Of a stretch of DNA of 64,000 nucleotides, positions 47,338-56,681 are shown one piece after another (position 1 is the first letter of the stretch; each line of letters starts with the position of its first letter). The DNA is from an uncultured Bdellovibrionales bacterium (GTDB lineage: Bacteria; Bdellovibrionota; Bdellovibrionia; Bdellovibrionales; UBA1609): NCBI GenBank assembly GCA_903833275.1, contig CAILEP010000020.1, forward strand, positions 1 through 64,000, in the 5' to 3' direction. Position numbers and translations under genes: made by a program. The notes below the pieces were generated by a model. It saw only the letters and a list, made by a program, of their open reading frames with translations, did no database searches and was not told where the DNA came from.

Positions 47338-48069
47338 CTAAAGGGCAGCAGCGGCGGTCAGTTTTAAAATAACTAACTGCTCGTGGTTTTGAAAAGAAAA
47401 GTGCACGTCGAGCCCATCGACCATCACGACATGAGAATCGCGGTAATGAGACTCGCCGCCTGTTGGGCCTTGATACACCAAGGGGCGCGGGTCGAGAGCG
47501 ACAGTGTCTTCGATCATGTCTTTTAAATCAGAAATATCGGTTTGGGTTGGGCGCGCCTCTTGAAGTGCGAGTTGCGCTTGGGGGCTCCACTCAATCGCCA
47601 CTTGGCGCGCCGAAAGCTCTTCGCTCCAGCCGCTGCGAGCGTCGGGCCGTGATTCAATTTCGCGAAGGTAAGGCTTGATATCAAGAATGGGCGTTTCGTC
47701 GAGTAAATCGGCGCCGCGAACCCAAATGCCATTTGCTTCAACGCTTTCGATTTCGAGAAGCGAAAGCCCGATTGGGTTCGGGCGATGTGGTGATCTGGTA
47801 GCAAAAATCCCAACAGTTTTGCCGCGCAATCTCGGCGGGCGAACCTTCGCGTGAAAGCGCGCATTGTCATTTCTATGAAAATAAAAAATGGCCCAGATGT
47901 GCGAAAACTCTTTTAGGCCATCAAGAGAAAGTTCGGGCTGAACGCGGGGTAAAATTTCGAGAAATGCGCGCGCGCCACGAACCAAACCCGGTTGTCGGGG
48001 CACGCCAAATTTTTGTTTGTAGGCTGAGCGTACGTGGCCGATGGGTTCAATTGGCGGCAATGATTTCAT
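47338..48069 (-). CDS. trmO: tRNA (t6A37) N6-methyltransferase TrmO
   Basis: 243 residues of the TsaA/TrmO family, a beta-barrel SAM enzyme that methylates t6A37 of tRNA-Thr. The conserved IGHVRSAYKQKFGVPRQPG and RSPHRPNPIGLSLLEIE motifs and the C-terminal extension are present. It starts two bases after the phosphorylase stop, so it is in the same transcript. Confidence 0.92.
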   Translation of the reverse strand: MKSLPPIEPIGHVRSAYKQKFGVPRQPGLVRGARAFLEILPRVQPELSLDGLKEFSHIWAIFYFHRNDNARFHAKVRPPRLRGKTVGIFATRSPHRPNPIGLSLLEIESVEANGIWVRGADLLDETPILDIKPYLREIESRPDARSGWSEELSARQVAIEWSPQAQLALQEARPTQTDISDLKDMIEDTVALDPRPLVYQGPTGGESHYRDSHVVMVDGLDVHFSFQNHEQLVILKLTAAAAL

Positions 48070-48071
48070 TT

Positions 48072-48890
48072 CTAAAGGCCCGAAATAAATTCGACGAGAA
48101 ATTCAGAGAACTGCTTTTCGACCATTTTTCCGGTCGCTTTCACATCTTCGTGAGTGATTTCTTGGTCGGTCAGCCCGCAGGCAAGATTTGAAATGCAGCT
48201 AATGCCGCAAACGCGAAGGCCCATGTGCTTAGCGGCAATTGTCTCGGGTACAGTGCTCATGCCGACAGCGTTGCCACCAATAATTTGTAAATAGCGAACT
48301 TCGGCTGAAGTTTCATAAGTGGGGCCGCTGACGCCGCAATAAACGCCTACTGAATGGCGCACTCCGCGACGAGTTAAAACACCTTGAAGTTTTTCAAGCA
48401 TTTCTCGATCGTAAGCCTCAGTCATATCCGGAAAGCGCAGACCGAGGGCCGTAATGTTTGGCCCAATCAACGGGTTGTTGCCGGTCAAATTAATATGATC
48501 TTTCAAAACCATAAAGTCGCCAGCGCGCATGCTCGTATCGAGGCCGCCCGCTGCATTGGTCAGAATTAATTTCTGGGTGCCTAATTGAGCGACGACTCGA
48601 GTGGGGTAAACCACGCGTTCCATCGTGTGGCCCTCGTAATAATGTATGCGACCCTGCAAGACGACCACAGGGACTTCGCCAACGTGACCTAAAATTAAAT
48701 TACCCGGGTGCCCCTCAACGGTTGAAGGCGCGAAGTGTGGAATGTCTTGGTATGGGATCGTCGTTTCAACTTTTACCGCGCTTACAAAATTTGAAAGACC
48801 TGAGCCAAGAGTAATCGCAACCCGCGGGCGTATTCGACTGAAATCTCGAATGTACTGAATTGATTCTTTTAATTGTTCGATTAATTCCAT
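48072..48890 (-). CDS. punA: Purine-nucleoside phosphorylase (trimeric type)
   Basis: 272 residues, the low-molecular-weight class that cleaves guanosine and inosine to base and ribose-1-phosphate. Motifs: ITLGSGLSNF, GRIHYYEGHTMERVVYPTRV, LTNAAGGL and VGMSTVPETIAAKHMGLRVCGISCISNLACG (catalytic Glu/Asn regions). It lies between the pyrimidine phosphorylase and trmO in one unit, indicating nucleoside salvage. Confidence 0.95.
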   Translation of the reverse strand: MELIEQLKESIQYIRDFSRIRPRVAITLGSGLSNFVSAVKVETTIPYQDIPHFAPSTVEGHPGNLILGHVGEVPVVVLQGRIHYYEGHTMERVVYPTRVVAQLGTQKLILTNAAGGLDTSMRAGDFMVLKDHINLTGNNPLIGPNITALGLRFPDMTEAYDREMLEKLQGVLTRRGVRHSVGVYCGVSGPTYETSAEVRYLQIIGGNAVGMSTVPETIAAKHMGLRVCGISCISNLACGLTDQEITHEDVKATGKMVEKQFSEFLVEFISGL

Positions 48891-48907
48891 GCCTTGCCCC
48901 CGTACGA

Positions 48908-50230
48908 TTACGTTAAAACTTTTGCAATTAGCGGCAGAAGTTCATCGGGCGGCTTGGGCCCGATCTCAATTGCCGAAAGTATCTTTGCCGAAACTTCGGA
49001 GAATGTTGAGTTAGAATTTGCAAAGATTTTAATAAGAAGTTGCCCAGTCGTAACCTGGTCGCCAAGGCGGCAGCACATTTCAAGACCGGCGGTGGGGTCG
49101 ATGCTCTCACCGGCGGTTCGCCGTCCAGCACCAAGCCCAATCAGCGCAAGGCCGAGAGCTCGAGTATCAATTTTTCGAACGTAACCGCTGCGATTTGAAA
49201 CGACATCAGCTTGCTCTTTAGCTGTGGGTAAAAGGTCTAAGTTCGCCGGCCCTTGGTATTTCAAAAGACTCTCAAAGGCCGTCAGTGCCGCTCCGCTTGA
49301 AAGTAGCAAGGTCGCAAGCTCGATGCCCTTTTCGAGACTCGTCGCCTTGCCGACAAGAAAGAGCATGTGCCCGGCCAAAGCTAAGCTTAACTCTCGAGTC
49401 GGAGCATAATAATCGCGCTCGCCAACAACGTGGGTGCGCCCACACAAAATGTCGTAGCACTCGCGCACTTCGAGAGCATTGCCAGCATAGCGCCCAAGAG
49501 GCTCATTCATATTAGTAATAAGGGCATTCACCCGAATGCCATTTCGTTCGCCAGTCGTTTTCAAAAGTGTTGCGAGTTGAAGCGCTTCGGTCATCGTGCT
49601 CATAAAGGCGCCCGAGCCAAACTTGACGTCGAGTACGAGGTGGGTGAGATCTTCGGTTAATTTTTTCGACATAATGCTGCCACAAATGAGCGGCAACGAA
49701 TCAACCGTCGAGGTGACATCGCGCAGAGCATACAACTTACGATCGGCGGGGCAAACGCGCGCTGATTGGCTGGTCATGCCGAGATAGTTTTTTTCAACAA
49801 TAGCTTCGAATTCTTTTGGCTCGAGATCGATTCGAAAGCCGGGGATGCTCATCAGCTTGTCGAGTGTTCCGCCGGTGTGGCCGAGCGCGCGCCCAGCGAT
49901 CATGGGCACAAATACTTTTGCCGCGGCCATAATGGGGCCAACGATCAGTGAGGTTTTGTCGCCCACTCCGCCAGTGCTGTGTTTGTCGACGCGGGGGGCG
50001 CGCAAATGTGCGAAGCTGAATTTGTCGCCCGAGTCGCGCATGGCTTCGGTAAAAACAGAGATTTCTTCGTCGTTCATGCCGCGAAACCAAACGGCCATAG
50101 ACCAGGCGGCCATCTGGTAATCGGGTAATTTGCCAGACGTATAAGAGTTGACGATCCAACGGATTTCGTCGGCGGAGTGCGCTTCGCCCAACTTCTTCTT
50201 TGTGATCAATTCGTATGGCAAATAAGACAT
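48908..50230 (-). CDS. Thymidine/pyrimidine-nucleoside phosphorylase
   Basis: 440 residues from the ATG giving MSYLPYELITKKK. KHSTGGVGDKTSLIVGP (phosphate-binding) and GHTGGTLDKLMSIPGFR are the family signature. It splits thymidine or uridine into base and (deoxy)ribose-1-phosphate. An ATG three codons upstream (50239) has GGAG only two bases away, so I favour the second, 11 bases from it. First gene of the salvage operon. Confidence 0.94.
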   Translation of the reverse strand: MSYLPYELITKKKLGEAHSADEIRWIVNSYTSGKLPDYQMAAWSMAVWFRGMNDEEISVFTEAMRDSGDKFSFAHLRAPRVDKHSTGGVGDKTSLIVGPIMAAAKVFVPMIAGRALGHTGGTLDKLMSIPGFRIDLEPKEFEAIVEKNYLGMTSQSARVCPADRKLYALRDVTSTVDSLPLICGSIMSKKLTEDLTHLVLDVKFGSGAFMSTMTEALQLATLLKTTGERNGIRVNALITNMNEPLGRYAGNALEVRECYDILCGRTHVVGERDYYAPTRELSLALAGHMLFLVGKATSLEKGIELATLLLSSGAALTAFESLLKYQGPANLDLLPTAKEQADVVSNRSGYVRKIDTRALGLALIGLGAGRRTAGESIDPTAGLEMCCRLGDQVTTGQLLIKIFANSNSTFSEVSAKILSAIEIGPKPPDELLPLIAKVLT

Positions 50231-50288
50231 TTCGACCATTACTCCATATTAACGCCACGCGAAAATTAAGGCCTAGCAAGGCCGACAC

Positions 50289-50318
50289 GGTGACGATTTT
50301 AATCGGCCAACCTATCAT
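50289..50318 (+). promoter_or_regulatory. Candidate promoter of the acylphosphatase gene
   Basis: GTGACG, 17 bases, TATCAT (50313-50318), ending 6 bases before the GTG start codon. The expected transcription start is at the start codon itself, and no ribosome site is present. Confidence 0.42.
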
Positions 50319-50324
50319 ATGTAG

Positions 50325-50630
50325 GTGATCGTAACGCAACACTTATTGATAAAAGGGCGTGTCCAGGGTGTTAGTTTTCGTTTTTTTACGAAGACCGAGG
50401 CCGAGAAGTACAATATTTCAGGGTGGGTACGCAATCTAAGCGATGGTAGGGTAGAGGCGGTCGCGCAGGGTGAGAGTAAAAATTTCGATTCTTTTTTGGT
50501 AAAGGTACGGCGCGGCCCGCTGCCGGCAAAAGTGGAGAGCATTGAAATTAATAAAATCGACTTGCAAGAACAGCTGACTGAATTTTCAATAGAAGAAAAT
50601 AGTGAGAAAACATGGCTAGAAAAATCTTAG
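50325..50630 (+). CDS. Acylphosphatase
   Basis: 101 residues. GRVQGVSFRFF carries the catalytic Arg and phosphate loop (usual form GxVQGVGFR, here Ser for Gly), and WVRNLSDGRVEAVAQG the catalytic Asn. It hydrolyses acyl phosphates. The start is GTG; an ATG just upstream is closed by a stop. Overlaps the next gene by 19 bp. Confidence 0.9.
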   Translation: MIVTQHLLIKGRVQGVSFRFFTKTEAEKYNISGWVRNLSDGRVEAVAQGESKNFDSFLVKVRRGPLPAKVESIEINKIDLQEQLTEFSIEENSEKTWLEKS

Positions 50631-51022
50631 TTTTACTTTTAATGACCCTCGCGATCGTAACATCTACAGCAGAGTCCGTGGCTTGGGCGCAAGCAGCAGG
50701 TGGTGCCGCCGCAGGGCCAAGTGAAGGTCGAACAGAACTCACCGGCACGCGACGCCAGGTTGCTACGATTATTTTTGCAGGCCTTGCAGGGGCCATTCTT
50801 GGCTTAAGCACGCTTAGTTTTTATGGCCGCCCACAAGATAAGTTAAATAACGTTGCGATTGGTGGCGCGTTCGGGATTATTGGGGGCACGATCTATACGA
50901 CCTATAAGTCAGCAGTGCGCCCGTATGATAATTTTGACGTAGCGAATGACCTTGATGGCACGCGAGTTTGCGCTCAAACAGCCGTGCTTGCCCCAGCCCT
51001 TCGTTATACCTGGCAATTTTAA
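50612..51022 (+). CDS. Small Gly/Ala-rich membrane protein
   Basis: 136 residues. A signal peptide (likely cut after AWA) is followed by a Gly/Ala-rich stretch and one or two glycine-rich hydrophobic segments (about 50-68 and 80-97, VAIGGAFGIIGGTIY). Ends ALRYTWQF with a terminal Phe, as in outer-membrane proteins, but it is too short for a full barrel. No family recognised. Probably co-transcribed with the acylphosphatase gene. Confidence 0.65.
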   Translation: MARKILVLLLMTLAIVTSTAESVAWAQAAGGAAAGPSEGRTELTGTRRQVATIIFAGLAGAILGLSTLSFYGRPQDKLNNVAIGGAFGIIGGTIYTTYKSAVRPYDNFDVANDLDGTRVCAQTAVLAPALRYTWQF

Positions 51023-51035
51023 GAAACTTCTTTAA

Positions 51036-53657
51036 TCAATCGTCACTACTATCATTTTCGTCGTTTGCGAGTTCGGCATCGACATTTTTATCTGCCGGCG
51101 CTTCGCCCGCGTTCTCGACGGCAGCCCGAAGCTCAAGAATCTGAATTGCCCACCGAGCGGCCCCGCGCGGGCTTTTGACTGTGTCTATTTCATCAGGCTT
51201 ATTTTTTTTGCCAATAACCAACGCGATGGCATCGTCAATGGCGCTGACGACCTCTTGTTTTTCATTCATGCCCCAGTCGCGCCCCTCGGTGCGTCGATCC
51301 TGAAAAACTTTGGCAGCGGCGGCCCGAACGTCGTCGCGATAGTAATATTTTGGTATCGTCGTAGCCCTCTTCGTTTTGTTTTGAAAATAGATAGTTTCAA
51401 CGGGCTGAATTTGTACGGAGGTTTTTAAAATATAATCGAGAGCGCGATCACGCAAAACCTCAGCAAAAGTATCACTTTCTTTCGAATCAGAAAGAGTGTT
51501 TAGGTGGCTTTTGAGCTGCCGGAGGTCAGCTAGGTATAGTTGGTTTTGCAGGCTCGCAAAAAATGAGTGGGCAAGGGCCTTCGCCTGCCGAACATCTTCG
51601 TCAGACAAATCATGTTGTTTGCTGTCGGCCCCGATATAAGAGCGAAACGCCGGGCTTTCGATGAGTTCATTGAATCTTGCCAACCAGTCTTGGGCAAGGC
51701 TTGTCGAAATTGGGGGCAACAGCTTTGTGAGCCCACCGAGGCGCTCGATTTCTGCCGACAAATACTGGCGAGAGCGCAAATGGGCCTCTTCAATATTAAG
51801 GCTACTGATGGGGCCAAGGGCGTTTGCGACCCGAATTTCTAACGAATTTTTTGTCAGAGTTCTGAGCAGAAGCATTCGCGGGGCTAAAATTTTTGCAGCT
51901 TCAACCGCCGAGTCTAACACAATCTCACTTGGCGGTTTATTTTTTGACAGAAGGGGGCTGCTTTTCTCATTTAAAATCAATTCAAGAAGCCGTTCGGGGG
52001 TCTCGGTGAGTGCGCGTTGGCTTTCGAATTTTGAACTTTCAAGGCTCGAGGGCCCTTGATCGAAACTTAAACAGCCAAAAAAATCACCAAGATGTTGATC
52101 CGTGCAAAACGCCAGGAGCGGGCTCGCAGAGGGTTTTTCGTCAAAATAGAGATTGCGTATAGCGGCGCGGTCATAGTGAAAAGCGCCGACACCAAGGTGA
52201 ATTTGTCGGCCGACAAGAAGATCTGTCGGCATGGGGTTATAATCCATAACACTGTCGGTGAAAATTTCTGTCGTTGGCGCGGACAAGGTCTTTACGTATT
52301 CGTCCATGAGTTCATAAATTCTAGCGATAGAAGCAGACGCGCCCAAGCTTGCGGCAAAATTATGCCGAAGGCCGAGGGTGTGCCCGACTTCATGCGCGAC
52401 AGAGGCACGAATGTAATCCCGTGAAACCTCGAGGGCGGCTTCATGATTAAGGCGTGATAAGCCTGAGTGGTCGTTATATATTTCACCGCTTTTCTCGCTG
52501 GGCTTCTCGCAGAGGCGCGAGGGCATAAGGCCGGCTATGGTGAGATCAGTGTGCGGAGTGGTTTTTTTGCGGCCAAGGCTATAAGCCGCATCTCTACCCA
52601 AAAGCGCAAAGGCACTTGTTAAATAAATCTGCGCGTGAAGTATTTCGCCCGTACGCGGGTCGATTTGCGCATCAGCCACAGACGACTCAGCGGTGTCGTC
52701 CGACATCCATTGAATCAAATTGTAATCGGGGTTGGGGGCCGAAACGCCAGTTGGGGCGTCAATGACACTGATTTTTTCGTCGCCAAAAGCACTGTTCCAG
52801 TAAAGCACGCCCTCGCGAATGGCATCTCGATATTCGGCCGGGGTGTTTGCTGATATCGCATAAACAAATTTCTTTTCTGGGCGCGGGTCAATTCGTGTCG
52901 CGTATGCATCCACCCCGCCATGAAGGCGCATGAGGGCATTCGTTTCGAAAAAACCAAACCCAGGGTGGCTATTAGAGGCCGTCTTGTATTCAGGGTTCGC
53001 CTGATAGGGGCTCAAGTAGTAGTGCAACTCGATGGGCAAGTTCTCTTTTCTTGAATCGGTCGAGATCCCGACAGCACGTTGAATGATGACTAAGTTATTT
53101 CGCGTACCAAAATAAGCGTTTTCGATGTGATTAAATTTAAGAGAAAGTTTGGCGGTCGCGGGGCTGTGGGTGCGGGCGCTGTCGTCGACGTCGCCGACCA
53201 CCCAGTCCGTAACAGCCTGAATTTCAGAGAGGCCATGGTTGAAATCGAAAGTGATTTCATCGGCACCTTCACCGAGTATGGCAAATTCGGCTAGAATTCG
53301 TGTCTGAGGGAGGTCGTCAGTTATAATCTGGCCAGTTGAAGCCTCAAGCATATAGAGGTTTTGGCCTCTCTTTCGAAAGGTTACAATTCGACTTTTTAGG
53401 CCTTCAAATTTTGGCGCGGGAGAATCCCAAATAATATCAGTTTGAAAAAGAAATTCTTTTTCAAGGGCCGCCTTTTTAAGAGAGACCGAAAACTGATTTT
53501 CTGAAACTGAAAGGGGGTTGTTGGCTGAGCGAATCGCGAAAGAGTCCTTGGCCTTCGCGGCTTGGGCGGCCGTCGTTGGCCGAGAGCAAGAAGTAGAATA
53601 TAAGCTGGCGGTCGCTAAGAAAGAGATCAGAAAGAATCGAGCCGAATTGTTTTTAAT
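51036..53657 (-). CDS. Large zinc metalloprotease (HExxHxxGxxH), lipoprotein, apparent ATT start
   Basis: The zinc motif HEVGHTLGLRH and a downstream SVMDYNP (Met-turn-like) mark a metzincin-type protease similar to DUF4953/DUF5117 proteins. The first ATG in frame is at 53351 (771 residues), but the frame stays open for 102 more codons. At its far end it encodes a lipoprotein-like leader, KNNSARFFLISFLATASLYSTSC. No ATG, GTG or TTG exists in this frame between 53670 and 53351. An ATT at 53657 stands seven bases after AAAGGGG. A GTG at 53665 would give the same leader after a +1 insertion in the A5 run. I therefore give the ATT start, 873 residues. Confidence 0.7.
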   Translation of the reverse strand: MKNNSARFFLISFLATASLYSTSCSRPTTAAQAAKAKDSFAIRSANNPLSVSENQFSVSLKKAALEKEFLFQTDIIWDSPAPKFEGLKSRIVTFRKRGQNLYMLEASTGQIITDDLPQTRILAEFAILGEGADEITFDFNHGLSEIQAVTDWVVGDVDDSARTHSPATAKLSLKFNHIENAYFGTRNNLVIIQRAVGISTDSRKENLPIELHYYLSPYQANPEYKTASNSHPGFGFFETNALMRLHGGVDAYATRIDPRPEKKFVYAISANTPAEYRDAIREGVLYWNSAFGDEKISVIDAPTGVSAPNPDYNLIQWMSDDTAESSVADAQIDPRTGEILHAQIYLTSAFALLGRDAAYSLGRKKTTPHTDLTIAGLMPSRLCEKPSEKSGEIYNDHSGLSRLNHEAALEVSRDYIRASVAHEVGHTLGLRHNFAASLGASASIARIYELMDEYVKTLSAPTTEIFTDSVMDYNPMPTDLLVGRQIHLGVGAFHYDRAAIRNLYFDEKPSASPLLAFCTDQHLGDFFGCLSFDQGPSSLESSKFESQRALTETPERLLELILNEKSSPLLSKNKPPSEIVLDSAVEAAKILAPRMLLLRTLTKNSLEIRVANALGPISSLNIEEAHLRSRQYLSAEIERLGGLTKLLPPISTSLAQDWLARFNELIESPAFRSYIGADSKQHDLSDEDVRQAKALAHSFFASLQNQLYLADLRQLKSHLNTLSDSKESDTFAEVLRDRALDYILKTSVQIQPVETIYFQNKTKRATTIPKYYYRDDVRAAAAKVFQDRRTEGRDWGMNEKQEVVSAIDDAIALVIGKKNKPDEIDTVKSPRGAARWAIQILELRAAVENAGEAPADKNVDAELANDENDSSDD

Positions 53658-53705
53658 AAGCTCACCCCTTTAAAGTGGGCTCAATATACAGTTTCGGCTC
53701 GCAAA

Positions 53706-53720
53706 GAGCGAGATTCGCTC
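53706..53720 (-). terminator. Weak hairpin downstream of pilT
   Basis: GAGCGA / TCGCTC with a three-base loop, followed on the minus strand by TTTGCGAG. The T-run is only three bases, so termination is doubtful; it lies in the gap before the metalloprotease gene. Confidence 0.25.
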
Positions 53721-53780
53721 CCAATATTAAGTCTTAAATGTAAAATATAACTAGGGTTTTAGAAATTTTGTCAGAACGTG

Positions 53781-54995
53781 CTAACCGCTTTTTTTGCCGC
53801 CTAAAACAAAACCTTTGGGGGCATTGCTGTCAGCTGGCGCGCCCGGCTTTGCCGCGGTCTTGGCGCCCTCTACAGAGTGAATCGTGATGCCACTTGAGGT
53901 TTTTGCGCTGGGGGGGCTCGAGGGCGCCTTGGTCGCACTAGGGGCGGGCGACTCTTTTTCTTTTGAAGCTTTGCCTAAGAAATTGTCAGAGGCCTCTTTG
54001 GTCACCTTGCCAGCGGCCACAAGAATTTTAAGGTGTGATTCAAAGTTCATCATTCCGTCGCCAGCACTTGTCTGCATAACAGAAGGGATTTGAAACGTTT
54101 TTCCTTCACGAATTAGGTTCGCCACTGCAAAAGTATTTAGGAGAATTTCGATGCAGGCGACTCGGCCGGGTTGATCCGCCCGGGGGAAGAGCGTTTGCGC
54201 TACAACTCCACGAAGGGATTCAGACAACATCACCCGAATTTGGGCTTGCTGAGCCTCGGGGAAGGCGTCGATGATTCGATCGACCGTTTTCGCTGCAGAG
54301 TTTGTGTGTAGGGTGCCAAACACTAAGTGGCCTGTCTCAGCGGCAGTGATCGCAAGTGAAATAGTCTCAAGGTCGCGCATCTCGCCCACGAGCATTGTGT
54401 CAGGGTCTTCGCGAAGTGCGGCTTTAAGTGCATTGGCGAAAGATTTAGTATGGCTGCTGACTTCGCGTTGATTAAATAGTGACATGCGATTTTCGTGCAC
54501 AAACTCGATCGGGTCTTCAACCGTCAAAATATGCTGACGTTCAGTCATATTGATGGTGTGAAGCATGGCGGCTAGTGTGGTCGATTTACCCGAGCCAGTT
54601 GGGCCGGTAACGAGGATGAGCCCGCGCGGGATCGAGATTAATTTATTCAAAATTTCTGGCAAACCGAGCTCTTGAATCGTTTTGATTTTCTCAGGGATTA
54701 CGCGAAACACAGCGCCCATCCCGCGCCGCTGCATAAAAACATTGCAACGAAAACGGCCGAGGCCGGCAACAGCGTAAGAGCAATCGAGCTCCCAGTTTTC
54801 AACGAACCCCCGGCGCTGCTTTTCGGTGAGAATTTCAAACACAAGGGCTTGCACTGACTCATTATTTAGCTCGGGGTGATCCAATTTCACCATTTCACCA
54901 TGCAGGCGTAGAAACGGCGGTGCGCCTGAACTCAAATGCAAGTCCGAAGCGTTCTGAGCTACCATGATTTTAAATAAATGATCGATTTGTGCCAT
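53781..54995 (-). CDS. pilT: Type IV pilus retraction ATPase PilT
   Basis: 404 residues. Walker A GPTGSGKST, Asp box LTVEDPIEFVH, Walker B LREDPDTMLVGEMRD, and the His box GHLVFGTLHTNSA are complete. The AIRNLIREGK-like motif reads AVANLIREGKTFQI. PilT powers pilus retraction. After about residue 340 there is a low-complexity Pro/Ser/Ala/Lys tail of ~60 residues absent from typical PilT. The gene is divergent from rng. Confidence 0.94.
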   Translation of the reverse strand: MAQIDHLFKIMVAQNASDLHLSSGAPPFLRLHGEMVKLDHPELNNESVQALVFEILTEKQRRGFVENWELDCSYAVAGLGRFRCNVFMQRRGMGAVFRVIPEKIKTIQELGLPEILNKLISIPRGLILVTGPTGSGKSTTLAAMLHTINMTERQHILTVEDPIEFVHENRMSLFNQREVSSHTKSFANALKAALREDPDTMLVGEMRDLETISLAITAAETGHLVFGTLHTNSAAKTVDRIIDAFPEAQQAQIRVMLSESLRGVVAQTLFPRADQPGRVACIEILLNTFAVANLIREGKTFQIPSVMQTSAGDGMMNFESHLKILVAAGKVTKEASDNFLGKASKEKESPAPSATKAPSSPPSAKTSSGITIHSVEGAKTAAKPGAPADSNAPKGFVLGGKKSG

Positions 54996-55070
54996 ATTAA
55001 CTCTATCGGTTTCTTATTCGGCGAAGTTAGGTCTAGTTTAGTGTCTAAACTGATGATAGAACCCATGAAT

Positions 55071-56603
55071 ATGGCAGCTGAGATCCTCATTAACGTGCAT
55101 CCAACTCAAACTCGCGTCGCATACGTCGAAGACAGGACCTTGGTCGACCTCAAGGTCGAGCGAAAAGTGTCTCCGACCATCGTCGGGTCGGTTTACAAAG
55201 GCAAGGTTGTTCGTGTGCTGCCTGGCATGCAGGCCGCATTTGTCGACATAGGCCTGAACCGCGCTGCCTTTTTGTATGTCGGCGATATTCGAGCCAACGT
55301 TACCAATGAAGATGGTCTCTTCTTTTCAGAAGAAGAGCCCGAGGCTGATGAAAATTCGACATTGGTTGAAACAAAAACTGAAGATGAGACCAGCGAACCG
55401 CGCCCACAAATTCAAGATCTCATTAAGCCGGGGCAATTTCTCTTGGTTCAGGTCGCAAAAGACCCGCTCGGAACAAAGGGCTCGCGAATTACGACCCACA
55501 TCTCATTGCCAGGCCGAAACGTGGTTTATATGCCAACGGTTAATCACCTCGGAATTTCTAGAAAAATTGAAGATGAAGAAGAGCGCAACCGCCTCAAGGG
55601 GATTGTCGAAAAACTAAAGCCACAAGGTGGCGTTATCGTTCGCACTGCGGGCGAGGGCGCAACCGAAGCCGATGTGGTTGCCGATTTAGACTATCTCACG
55701 CGTTTATGGGCTGAGGTGCAGAGCGGCTACGAAAAGCGTAAGGGCCCCGGGGTGATCCATTCAGAAATGGACGTTGAGCTGCGCGCCCTTCGCGACCTTC
55801 TCAATGAAAAAGTCGAGCGCGTTGTTGTTGACGACCCGCGAGTGCACAAAAAAGTCGTCAGTTTCGTCTCTCAATTTATGCCAAAGTTCAAAAATAGAAT
55901 TTTTCTTCATCGCGGCGAGAAGCTATTATTTGACCTCTATGACATCGATCTCGAAATTCAGCGCGCGCTTGGGCGTCGTATTTGGCTAAAGTCAGGTGGA
56001 TATATAGTTGTCGACGAAGCCGAGGCCCTTGTCGTGATTGACGTTAACACGGGTAAATATGTCGGCAAGCGCGATCTTGAAGACACCATCGTAACGACAA
56101 ATATTGAGGCCGCGCGCGAGATTGCCCACCAGCTACGTATTCGAAATTGCGGCGGGATTATCATTATTGACTTTATCGACATGGAAAAAGAAGCCCACCG
56201 TGAAAAGGTGCTGGCCGTTCTCAAAGAAGAGCTTTCAAAAGATCGGGCCCGAACCGTGGTTTCGGCGATCTCGGAGCTCGGGCTTGTTGAGATGACCCGA
56301 AAGCGAATCCGCCCGAGTTTGATCGCAAATCTTTGCGACCCCTGCCCCTATTGTGAAGGCAAAGGCTATATAAAACAGAAGGTTACGGTGGCTCACGAGA
56401 TATTTCGGTTGCTCGAAAGAGACGCGGCGCGACACAGATCGCAAGCATCAACTGTCGTCCATTGTCATGGCGAAGTGGCTGACTGGATATATGGCGAAGA
56501 AGCTGAGTCACTTGAGCAGATAGAAATAGTCTTGGGCCATTCAGCGGCTTTAAAAGTTGAGCCAAATTTTCATATTGAGCAGTTTGAAATCAAGCACTTG
56601 TAG
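55071..56603 (+). CDS. rng: Ribonuclease E/G
   Basis: 510 residues from MAAEILINVHPTQTRVAYVED, the start that matches RNase G. An S1 domain is at the N-terminus (about 35-130) with an acidic insertion (EEEPEADENSTLVETK), then RNase H-like and catalytic DNase I-like domains with VIDVNTGKYVG and IIIDFIDMEKEAHR (metal-binding Asp), and the zinc-link CDPCPYCEGKG. The frame continues upstream to 54978 with ATGs at 55053 and 55065, but no ribosome site decides. RNA processing and decay. Confidence 0.93.
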   Translation: MAAEILINVHPTQTRVAYVEDRTLVDLKVERKVSPTIVGSVYKGKVVRVLPGMQAAFVDIGLNRAAFLYVGDIRANVTNEDGLFFSEEEPEADENSTLVETKTEDETSEPRPQIQDLIKPGQFLLVQVAKDPLGTKGSRITTHISLPGRNVVYMPTVNHLGISRKIEDEEERNRLKGIVEKLKPQGGVIVRTAGEGATEADVVADLDYLTRLWAEVQSGYEKRKGPGVIHSEMDVELRALRDLLNEKVERVVVDDPRVHKKVVSFVSQFMPKFKNRIFLHRGEKLLFDLYDIDLEIQRALGRRIWLKSGGYIVVDEAEALVVIDVNTGKYVGKRDLEDTIVTTNIEAAREIAHQLRIRNCGGIIIIDFIDMEKEAHREKVLAVLKEELSKDRARTVVSAISELGLVEMTRKRIRPSLIANLCDPCPYCEGKGYIKQKVTVAHEIFRLLERDAARHRSQASTVVHCHGEVADWIYGEEAESLEQIEIVLGHSAALKVEPNFHIEQFEIKHL

Positions 56604-56606
56604 TCG

Positions 56607-56637
56607 TTGACACGCCTTGCGCATCATGGCACATACT
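56607..56637 (+). promoter_or_regulatory. Candidate promoter of rplU-rpmA-obgE
   Basis: A perfect TTGACA (56607-56612), then CATACT (56632-56637) with a 19-base spacer, a little longer than ideal. It starts right after the rng stop and 45 bp before rplU. Confidence 0.38.
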
Positions 56638-56681
56638 ACAGGCTTCAAAATCAAGACGTGTCCCCTATTTGGAGGTTAAAA

